Origin: Paenibacillus taichungensis
GTDB lineage: Bacteria > Bacillota > Bacilli > Paenibacillales > Paenibacillaceae
NCBI RefSeq assembly: GCF_003287275.1
Contig: NZ_QEVW01000008.1
Span: 248,001-312,000, forward strand
Direction of reading: 5' to 3'
DNA: 64,000 nt
The notes under the pieces are model-generated. The model was given only the letters and a program-made list of their open reading frames with translations. It was not told the origin of the DNA and made no database searches. Numbering within the stretch: the first letter of the stretch is position 1; each line of letters begins with the position of its first letter. The translations under genes and the position numbers were made by a program. Positions 9,890 to 16,589 of the stretch are shown piece after piece.

Positions 9890-10252
9890 TTATCGTACGA
9901 ACCAACTGAGCGGCTGCGGCGAAGTGTCTGCGGTATCCCGAAGATCATGGGCTTTGACATGATTGCCGTATATCATGGAATCACTGCTCAATCGGTAGGA
10001 AGGGAAACTGTTCTCTGATTGCAGGCGAAGGCAAGGCTCGAAATAAATCTGTTGCTGTTTGTTGATAAGGAAAGGAAGCGAATCGGATTCAATCCGAATG
10101 TCATCACTGTCCGGCTCGTTAACGATCAGAAGCACAGCAGTACCATCACATCCGCATCCATCGGTGTCATAAAACAGCTTGAAATAGCCCGGCCGATCTC
10201 CCAGCATCGCGTTAAGTCTTGATTCTGCCAGCGGACTGACCTGAATGATCAT
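9890..10252 (-). CDS. HesB/IscA-like (Fe-S biosynthesis fold) protein
   Basis: About 120 aa with the Fe-S_biosyn (HesB) beta-fold pattern: an N-terminal PLAESRLNAML, then GYFKLFYDTDGCGCDG, then a beta-rich C-terminal half (IYFEPCLRLQ). It resembles the uncharacterised YneR branch rather than true A-type carriers, because the canonical C-terminal Cys-x-Cys is lacking; a Cys-Gly-Cys lies mid-protein instead. An Fe-S carrier role is therefore unproven. Start ambiguous: AGGAG lies 13 bp before ATG 10252 and only 1 bp before an in-frame GTG at 10264, so the ATG is preferred. It stands alone. Confidence 0.72.
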   Translation of the reverse strand: MIIQVSPLAESRLNAMLGDRPGYFKLFYDTDGCGCDGTAVLLIVNEPDSDDIRIESDSLPFLINKQQQIYFEPCLRLQSENSFPSYRLSSDSMIYGNHVKAHDLRDTADTSPQPLSWFVR

Positions 10253-10437
10253 AACGTCGTTCACACTCCTCTAATCACCTTATGAATTCGCTTACAATCT
10301 AATATATGGATCAATGGTGTGAAATAGAAGGGAAAGCAGGCTGAATCCGATGAAAATTACAACTTTGCTGGATCATCCAATCGAATGGTCCGATTACTTG
10401 AATATCATCGGTGGAGATGCTGTGATGGAGCCTCGGA

Positions 10438-10453
10438 ATGAAACCCATTTCAT
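10438..10453. promoter_or_regulatory. operator-like box upstream of the LacI-family gene
   Basis: ATGAAACCCATTTCAT is identical to a box at 11654-11669 before the sugar-transporter operon. It overlaps the place of a -35 element for a TATGAT -10 at 10471-10476, about 60 bp before the regulator start, which fits autoregulation. Site identity is seen directly; binding is inferred. Confidence 0.65.
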
Positions 10454-10512
10454 CCCGATTCCTTATCTGGTATGATAAGCAGGAATATTAGAGAAAAAGG
10501 ATGGTTCCACAT

Positions 10513-11541
10513 ATGACATCGATTACCATATATGACATCGCCAAAGAAGCGAACGTATCCGTATCCACGGTCTCCCGTGTGCTGAATGATACGGCACCTG
10601 TGCGTGCAAGCACAAGGGAGAAGATCATGTCCATCATTGAAAAACATCAGTTCCAACCCAACGCGCAGGCGCGCAGTCTGATTAAGAAAGAGACGGGAAC
10701 CATTGCAATCATCCTGCCAGACATTACGAATCCGTTCTTCCCGGAAGTGTTTTGGGGGGCTGAGAACGAGGCACGTGGATTAGGATATACATTCTTCCTG
10801 TGCAATACGGCCGGGGATTACAACCGGGAGTCCGAGTATCTTTCCATTTTGCGTGAGAAGCGGGTAGATGGCATTATTTTTCTCGGTGGGCGAATTAACA
10901 TGCAGGTCTGTCCGGATGAGATGGCTCAGGAATTGATTGATATGGGCAAACGCATGCCGATCGTACTGGTCAATGGCAATATTGCCAAAGGCGGATTCCA
11001 TCGGGTGTACACGGATGAAGGGGCCGGGGCTGTTTTGGCTGCTGAACATTTACTCGAACTGGGACATCGGGATATTGCTTTTGTAGGCGGTTTGAAGGAG
11101 TTGTCCACCACGATGGTTAAGGTCAAAGCCATTCAGAAAAAACTGCGTGAGCATGGACTCGAAATTCCGAAAGAGCGTCAACTGCTTGGAAGCTTCTCCA
11201 TTGAAGATGGCAAACGGGAGATGTCTAAGCTGCTGGACCGTGGAAACCCTCCAACTGCGGTGATCTGTGTGAACGACTACACGGCGATTGGTGCGATTAA
11301 GGCTACCATTGAGCATGGCTTATCGATACCAAAGGATATTTCCATTGTTGGTTTTGATGATACACCGCTCGCCAGTGCCGTTATACCAGAACTGACGACT
11401 GTGTCCCAGAATACGTATCAGTTGGGCAAGCTGGCGGTGGACAAGCTGCATGAACTGATTAATCAGGGTAATCCGAAGAAACAGACCATTTTGCAACCAG
11501 AGCTTGTTGTCCGCCAAAGTACTGGCCCCGCACCACGATAA
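10513..11541 (+). CDS. LacI-family transcriptional regulator of the glycan operon
   Basis: A 342-aa LacI/GalR repressor. The N-terminal helix-turn-helix with hinge reads TIYDIAKEANVSVSTVSRVLN. It is followed by a periplasmic-binding-protein-type effector domain beginning TGTIAIILPDITNPFFPEV and ending with SIVGFDDTPLASAVIPELTTV. Effectors of this family are usually sugars or oligosaccharides. The start is placed at ATG 10513; an ATG at 10501 is in frame but abuts the AAAAAGG site. The gene sits immediately before a CUT1 transporter/GH30 operon and shares an identical palindromic box with that promoter, so it is very probably the local repressor. Confidence 0.93.
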   Translation: MTSITIYDIAKEANVSVSTVSRVLNDTAPVRASTREKIMSIIEKHQFQPNAQARSLIKKETGTIAIILPDITNPFFPEVFWGAENEARGLGYTFFLCNTAGDYNRESEYLSILREKRVDGIIFLGGRINMQVCPDEMAQELIDMGKRMPIVLVNGNIAKGGFHRVYTDEGAGAVLAAEHLLELGHRDIAFVGGLKELSTTMVKVKAIQKKLREHGLEIPKERQLLGSFSIEDGKREMSKLLDRGNPPTAVICVNDYTAIGAIKATIEHGLSIPKDISIVGFDDTPLASAVIPELTTVSQNTYQLGKLAVDKLHELINQGNPKKQTILQPELVVRQSTGPAPR

Positions 11542-11567
11542 ATGGAGAATGTTTGAAAAAGAAAGCG

Positions 11568-11597
11568 TTGACATTCCTTCGGAGGGTGAAATATAAT
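11568..11597 (+). promoter_or_regulatory. sigma-A promoter of the transporter/GH30 operon
   Basis: TTGACA (11568-11573), an 18-bp spacer and TATAAT (11592-11597) match both consensus hexamers exactly. The first operator box begins 11 bp after the -10, at or just past the expected start of transcription. Confidence 0.85.
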
Positions 11598-11607
11598 GAG
11601 GTCGTGA

Positions 11608-11682
11608 ATGAAACCCCTTTCATAAACTGGAACGGGTTTTAATTTTAAACGTTATGAAACCCATTTCATGAAACGGGTTTCA
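11608..11682. promoter_or_regulatory. array of LacI-type operator boxes
   Basis: Four related 14-16-bp palindromic boxes lie between the promoter and the binding-protein gene. They are ATGAAACCCCTTTCAT (11608-11623), TGGAACGGGTTTTA (11628-11641, degenerate), ATGAAACCCATTTCAT (11654-11669) and TGAAACGGGTTTCA (11669-11682, sharing one base with the previous box). The common pattern is TGAAAC-N4-TTTCA or a close variant. This suggests cooperative repression from promoter-proximal and downstream sites. Confidence 0.75.
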
Positions 11683-11725
11683 GTTGTCTCTGATCTTCCA
11701 TTCATATTTCAAGGGGGCGCACGGT

Positions 11726-12985
11726 ATGAGAAAAAGTTTAAAGGTCATTTCGTTATTGATGCTGGTCATGGTAATGGGGCTAACAGCCTGCAGCAAGGGT
11801 GACAGCGGTGCAGCTGGCGGTAAGGTCGATCTGAGCATGACGATCTGGGGCTCAGAGGACGAGAAGAAGATTTACCAGGAGAGACTCGACATTGTGAAGC
11901 AGACCTATCCCGAGATTAATGTGAAACTGAACGTCGTTGCCGGGGACTATGACCAAAAGGTTCAGACAATGATCGCCGGAGGTACCGCACCGGACATCAT
12001 GATGATTGCCGAGAACTATCAGGCGTACGCCTCCAAAAACCAAATTGTTCCGCTGGATGACATGATTCAGGCCAACAATGTGAACATGTCAGAGCGTTAT
12101 TCTGACGACATCGCCAACCTGATGAAATTCGATGGTAAACAGTTCGGAATGCCTGACCGCGCAGGAGCAATGGTGCTTTTTTACAACAAAGACCTGTTCG
12201 ACAAGGCCGGGGTGGAATATCCAACCAAGGAATGGACCCAGGAAGACCTGCTCGCTGCTGCTCAGAAGCTGACAGTGAAGGAGAATGGCAAAACGGTTCA
12301 ATGGGGGTACTACCCAGGCAGCTGGTGGCCACAATGGATGCAGTTGATCTACCAAAACGGTGGTTCCCTGTTCGATGAGAGCGGCAAACCAACCTTTAAT
12401 ACCGAACCTGTACGTAAAGCACTGCAATTCATGAATGATCTGACTTTCACGCATGGTGTGGGACCAACGCCAACGGAGATTGCCGACATGGGAAATATCG
12501 GTGCTGACCCATTGTTCGCCCAGGGCAAGATTGCGATGGAGACGACGGGATTCTGGAATATCGGTTCACTTGCCAAGGTGGAAGGCATCAATTGGGACAT
12601 TTCTCCGATATGGGGTGAAACGAACGCGTTCTTCAATGGCTTCACAATTACGAATGCGTCCAAACATAAGGAAGAGGCATTCAAAATCATAGAAGCGCTG
12701 ACCACACCAGAAGCACAATTACCGATGATCAAAGCGGGCCAGGATGCTCCGGCAACGAAAGCAGGCCTGTCCAGCGATGAGTTCCTGAATGCAGAATATG
12801 GCGGCAAGAAAATCAACATGGCTGCTTTCAGTGAGTCCACCATTTATGCCGAGCCGTTCAATCCGCAATGGAATGAAATGATGAAGCTCATTAACGACAA
12901 GCTGGGTGTCTACTTCAACAATAAAGCCTCACTGGATGATACCGTGACTGAAATTCAGAGTGGACTGGAAAGAATCTACAAATAG
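11726..12985 (+). CDS. CUT1 ABC transporter sugar-binding lipoprotein
   Basis: A 419-aa extracellular solute-binding protein (family 1). The lipobox ends LTAC with lipidated Cys22. The mature part has the family pattern: SMTIWGSEDEKKIYQERLD, then MIAGGTAPDIMMIAENY, then a hinge with FYNKDLFDKAGVEYPTKEWTQEDL. It would capture oligosaccharides at the cell surface for the two permeases that follow. The start was set at ATG 11726 behind AAGGGGG; an upstream in-frame TTG would lie inside the operator zone. No ATPase gene is in the operon; CUT1 systems of Bacillota commonly share an MsmX-type ATPase. Confidence 0.93.
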   Translation: MRKSLKVISLLMLVMVMGLTACSKGDSGAAGGKVDLSMTIWGSEDEKKIYQERLDIVKQTYPEINVKLNVVAGDYDQKVQTMIAGGTAPDIMMIAENYQAYASKNQIVPLDDMIQANNVNMSERYSDDIANLMKFDGKQFGMPDRAGAMVLFYNKDLFDKAGVEYPTKEWTQEDLLAAAQKLTVKENGKTVQWGYYPGSWWPQWMQLIYQNGGSLFDESGKPTFNTEPVRKALQFMNDLTFTHGVGPTPTEIADMGNIGADPLFAQGKIAMETTGFWNIGSLAKVEGINWDISPIWGETNAFFNGFTITNASKHKEEAFKIIEALTTPEAQLPMIKAGQDAPATKAGLSSDEFLNAEYGGKKINMAAFSESTIYAEPFNPQWNEMMKLINDKLGVYFNNKASLDDTVTEIQSGLERIYK

Positions 12986-13086
12986 AGGTTGTTCACATGC
13001 ATAAATAGCATCGACAGAGGACAGGCGGAATTCGGCATGAATGAATCCGAGTTTCGTCTGCTCGCTTCGTTATGGGAGGGCTTAAC

Positions 13087-13974
13087 GTGAGAAAAAAGGA
13101 CGGGAAATGGTTTTATATCTTCATCTCGCCTTGGCTGATTGGATTTCTTGGACTTACCCTGGGTCCGATCCTGTTTTCCATCTACATGAGCTTCACCAAT
13201 TGGGATCTGTTCCAGTCTCCTGAATTCATCGGTATAGACAATTACAAAAACCTGTTGACCGATGACCCGATCTTCTGGAAATCCGTAGGCAATACCTTCT
13301 TCTACGCACTAATATCGATTCCGCTGGGCATGTCCATCTCGCTCTGGATTGCGTATTACCTCAACAAAAAAATCAAAGGTATTACTTTCTTCCGCATCCT
13401 GTTCTATCTGCCATCTGTCGTTCCGGTGGTTGCAAGCTCACTGCTCTTCATCCATCTGCTTGCACCAACGGAAGGTTTGATTAACCAGGCGCTTGCCATT
13501 TTCGGCATTCAAGGTCCTGCTTGGCTGCTTGATCCGAACTGGGTTAAACCAGCCTTGATCCTCATGTCGCTATGGGGCGTCGGGGGCGGCGTGGTACTGC
13601 TGCTGGCGGGTATGAAAGGTATTCCTCAGGAGCTGTACGAGGCCGCCGCCATCGATGGGGCGAAGAGCTCACAATCGTTCTTTCACATTACATTTCCGAT
13701 GCTGACTCCCGTCATCTTCTTCAATCTCGTCACCGGGATGATCGGGGCGCTCCAGACGTTCGCACAGGTATTCATCGTTACAGCAGGTGGACCGGACAAT
13801 GCCAGTCAGATGGTTGTTCCTTACCTGTTCCAGAATGCGTTCCAGTTCTACAAAATGGGATATGCATCAGCCATTGCCTGGGTGCTGTTCATCATCATCA
13901 TGGCGTTGACCCTGGTTGTGTTCCGTTCGTCGGCGCTATGGGTGCATTACGAGGAGGGAAAAGCAAATGAGTAA
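13087..13974 (+). CDS. CUT1 ABC transporter permease (MalF/UgpA-like)
   Basis: A 295-aa inner-membrane permease with six predicted TM helices. The EAA loop EAAAIDGAKSSQSFFHITFPML contacts the ATPase, and the first helix begins ISPWLIGFLGLTLGPIL. Start: GTG 13087 with GGGAGGG 6 bp upstream is preferred to ATG 13072, which precedes that site. It overlaps the next permease by 8 nt, so the pair is co-translated. By neighbourhood it carries oligosaccharides delivered by the binding protein at 11726. Confidence 0.92.
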   Translation: MRKKDGKWFYIFISPWLIGFLGLTLGPILFSIYMSFTNWDLFQSPEFIGIDNYKNLLTDDPIFWKSVGNTFFYALISIPLGMSISLWIAYYLNKKIKGITFFRILFYLPSVVPVVASSLLFIHLLAPTEGLINQALAIFGIQGPAWLLDPNWVKPALILMSLWGVGGGVVLLLAGMKGIPQELYEAAAIDGAKSSQSFFHITFPMLTPVIFFNLVTGMIGALQTFAQVFIVTAGGPDNASQMVVPYLFQNAFQFYKMGYASAIAWVLFIIIMALTLVVFRSSALWVHYEEGKANE

Positions 13975-14812
13975 TCCATCCACTGTAGAGAAAACGATAT
14001 CCTACATTTTTCTGATTCTGGTCGGGGTGCTGCTGGCTTCCCCTTTCCTGTACATGATCTCCATCGCACTGGCGAGTGACGCTACAACCGTGAAATCAGC
14101 CTTTACCTTCATACCGCTCGAATTCCAATGGTCCAATTTCTACACGATCTTCACAAATAATAATCTGGGTACGTATTTGAAAAACTCAGTCATTATTACC
14201 GTCATTACCATTATCGGGTCGGTGTTGTCAGCTTCGGTCGTATCTTACGGTTTCGCTCGGATCAAGGCGAGAGGCAGTCGGTTCCTGTTCGTTGTACTGC
14301 TTAGTACGATGATGATTCCGGGCGAGGTGACGATGGTGCCGCAGTTCATCATCTTCCGCCATCTGGATTGGATCAATACATTCTATCCACTGATCGTGCC
14401 GAGTTTTTTCGCCGGAGCATTCAACGTATTTCTCATTCGGCAGTTCGTCATGAGTATTCCAAGGTCGCTTGATGAAGCGGCGATGATCGACGGTATGGGA
14501 CATCCGGGAATCTACTGGAAGATCATTATGCCACTCACCTATCCGATACTTGCCGCCATCGCCATTTTCTCGTTTTCCTACAACTGGGGGAACTTCATGG
14601 GGCCGCTCATTTACATCAATGATCCGGAGAAAATGCCACTGGCACTCGGTGTTCAGCTTCTGACCACGGTCGGTGGCGGACAGATGCCGCCATGGAACCT
14701 CGTTATGATTGCTTCCCTGTTCCTGACCATTCCGATGGTATTGGTATATCTGTTCGGACAGCGTTTTGTCTATGAAGCGAATATCAGTGGCGGCAGCAGC
14801 GGGATCAAGTAA
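13967..14812 (+). CDS. CUT1 ABC transporter permease (MalG/UgpE-like)
   Basis: A 281-aa partner permease with six TM helices and the EAA motif DEAAMIDGMGHPGIYWKIIMPL. ATG 13967 is preceded by GAGGAGGG inside the end of the first permease gene. MalG-type proteins form the heterodimeric pore with the MalF-type subunit. Third gene of the operon controlled by the operator array at 11608-11682; the GH30 gene follows 82 bp later. Confidence 0.92.
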   Translation: MSNPSTVEKTISYIFLILVGVLLASPFLYMISIALASDATTVKSAFTFIPLEFQWSNFYTIFTNNNLGTYLKNSVIITVITIIGSVLSASVVSYGFARIKARGSRFLFVVLLSTMMIPGEVTMVPQFIIFRHLDWINTFYPLIVPSFFAGAFNVFLIRQFVMSIPRSLDEAAMIDGMGHPGIYWKIIMPLTYPILAAIAIFSFSYNWGNFMGPLIYINDPEKMPLALGVQLLTTVGGGQMPPWNLVMIASLFLTIPMVLVYLFGQRFVYEANISGGSSGIK

Positions 14813-14827
14813 CGGGAGGTGAACGCA

Positions 14828-14902
14828 GTGTTGAAGCCAGTTGTGAAAACCAAGAACCGTCTACATCGCACATCAATAAAGGGCTGCATGAACTATGGAT
14901 AA
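14828..14902 (+). CDS. 24-codon leader ORF overlapping the GH30 start
   Basis: A GTG start has a strong GGGAGGTG site 6 bp upstream and the frame runs 24 codons. Its TAA overlaps the start region of the GH30 gene (ATGGATAA, different frame). The GH30 gene itself has only a modest AAAGGG. It may couple translation of the hydrolase to the operon. The peptide is basic with no recognisable domain and may have no function of its own. Confidence 0.35.
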   Translation: MLKPVVKTKNRLHRTSIKGCMNYG

Positions 14903-16427
14903 CAACAAGGGCCCTTTCAACAATGACAACAATACTCATCACAAGCAGCGCAGGTGGCGCAGCCGGAGTTACATCCTGATGGGTGTAGCCCTGATCGCGC
15001 TCCTTGCGGGAGGAGGGATTATCATCAATCATTTTGCCAATGAATCATCCAAAACGGTTGCATTCCAAGGTGAGCCGATACATCTGAAGCTGGAGCAATC
15101 CTATGATCATTTTGAAGGCTGGGGTACGTCGCTTGCGTGGTGGGCCAACGATCTTGGAGGATGGAAAGATCAAGCAAAGGTCAGTGAAGTCTTGGATCTG
15201 GTGTTTGATGCAGAGAAAGGGCTAGGTCTGAACATTGTTCGCTACAATATTGGCGGCGAGGAGAATCCCGACATGAAGGCGCTTCGGCCCGGAGGAGATG
15301 TTCCCGGTTTTCAGCCTGAACCCGGCGTGTGGGACTGGGAGGCAGATGCAGGACAACGTGCCGTATTACAAGGATCTCTGGAACGTGGGGTCAACATTGC
15401 CGAAGCGTTCTCCAATTCACCCCCTTACTGGATGACGATCAGTGGCTCGGTTACGGGTGCTGTAGATGGCAGCAACAATCTGCGAGAGGATCAGTACGAT
15501 GCATTTGCCGATTATCTAACCGAGGTCGTGAAGCATTATCGCGATGAGTGGGGCATTACATTCCGTACACTTGACCCACTTAATGAACCTTCCTCGGATT
15601 GGTGGAAGAAAGGCAACATGCAGGAAGGCAGTCATTTTACCAATGAGAAACAGGCCGAGATTATCAAGAAGGTTGCTGCATCACTCAAAAGTAAAGGGCT
15701 GGACGGTACGGTCATCAGTGCTGCGGACGATAATAGCATTGACGAGACGGTGCACAATTTCAGCCTGTATGATCAGGATACGCTGGATGTGATCGACCAG
15801 ATTAACACGCACTCCTATAATGGAAGCAAAATGGAAGAGCTGCGGATGTTGGCCGAGCGGTATGGCAAGAAACTGTGGATGTCCGAGTATGGGACAGGTG
15901 GCAGCGAACCGCATAGTCATGAGGACATGACTTCCGTGCAGGAGCTTGCGGAGCGCATCATGTTCGATCTGAAAATCATGCAGCCTTCTGCCTGGGTGTA
16001 TTGGCAGGCCGTTGAAGATGAAGGTGCCAACAATAACTGGGGCTTCATACATGCCAATTTTAATGGAGAAGAGCAGTACGAGATGACAAAACAGTATTAT
16101 GGCATGGCCCAGTTTACGAAATTCATCCGTCCAGGTGCAACGATTATTCCAACAGATGATGGGCGAACACTGGCTGCTTACGATGCAGAACAGAAGAGAC
16201 TGGTGCTGGTGATTCGCAATGAGTTATCTGCCGGAACCACAGCATTTGAACTTGGGGAGTTTGACTACAGCAGTACTTCTACAGCACAGGTGTACCAGAC
16301 GTCACCGGATCGCAATATGGAGCAGCTTGAAGATGTTCCGGTATATGCCAATGGATTGGAAGTATCGACTGTGGACAATTCTATCACCACGGTGGTATTG
16401 GAGGGCGTAACGTTGCAGGCGAACTGA
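14895..16427 (+). CDS. GH30 glycoside hydrolase, membrane-anchored, probable endo-beta-1,6-galactanase
   Basis: A 510-aa retaining glycoside hydrolase of family GH30. A hydrophobic segment at about 26-48 without a clear signal-peptidase site suggests an N-terminal membrane anchor. The catalytic (beta/alpha)8 domain starts at FEGWGTSLAWWAN. The acid/base Glu is near 231 (DPLNEPSSDWW) and the nucleophile Glu near 331 (LWMSEYGTGG). A C-terminal beta domain follows. The EGWGTSLAWWA start is typical of the galactanase-like branch (GH30_5), not xylanases, but the linkage specificity is inferred. It lies in the transporter operon and has a paralogue at 21259. Confidence 0.85.
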   Translation: MDNNKGPFNNDNNTHHKQRRWRSRSYILMGVALIALLAGGGIIINHFANESSKTVAFQGEPIHLKLEQSYDHFEGWGTSLAWWANDLGGWKDQAKVSEVLDLVFDAEKGLGLNIVRYNIGGEENPDMKALRPGGDVPGFQPEPGVWDWEADAGQRAVLQGSLERGVNIAEAFSNSPPYWMTISGSVTGAVDGSNNLREDQYDAFADYLTEVVKHYRDEWGITFRTLDPLNEPSSDWWKKGNMQEGSHFTNEKQAEIIKKVAASLKSKGLDGTVISAADDNSIDETVHNFSLYDQDTLDVIDQINTHSYNGSKMEELRMLAERYGKKLWMSEYGTGGSEPHSHEDMTSVQELAERIMFDLKIMQPSAWVYWQAVEDEGANNNWGFIHANFNGEEQYEMTKQYYGMAQFTKFIRPGATIIPTDDGRTLAAYDAEQKRLVLVIRNELSAGTTAFELGEFDYSSTSTAQVYQTSPDRNMEQLEDVPVYANGLEVSTVDNSITTVVLEGVTLQAN

Positions 16428-16522
16428 GGGTCAAGCAATATATCATTTCAGATAAACCCTCACAGGATCACAGCGACCTTAAAGATGTTCTGTCATGAGA
16501 GTGCAGTGTAAATATGCATTAG

Positions 16523-16551
16523 TTGAACTTATAAAGTAGATGAATTATACA
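16523..16551 (+). promoter_or_regulatory. candidate sigma-A promoter of the GH35 gene
   Basis: TTGAAC, a 17-bp spacer and TATACA, ending 38 bp before the TTG start of the beta-galactosidase. No LacI-type box like those at 11608-11682 was seen in this intergenic space. Confidence 0.45.
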
Positions 16552-16589
16552 GGACATATGAACTCAACACAGAGAAGGAGGGCTTATCT

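Noticed and set aside
10350..10475. A 41-codon plus-strand ORF (MKITTLLDHPIEWS...) just before the LacI-family gene
   Set aside because: The ribosome site is weak. The frame contains the operator-like box and the probable promoter of the regulator gene, so it is more likely chance or a relic than a working gene.
16425..16462. TGAGGGT/ACCCTCA inverted repeat at the end of the first GH30 gene as a terminator
   Set aside because: Only 7 bp, 24-nt loop and no T tract; read-through or the separate promoter at 16523 cannot be decided from it.
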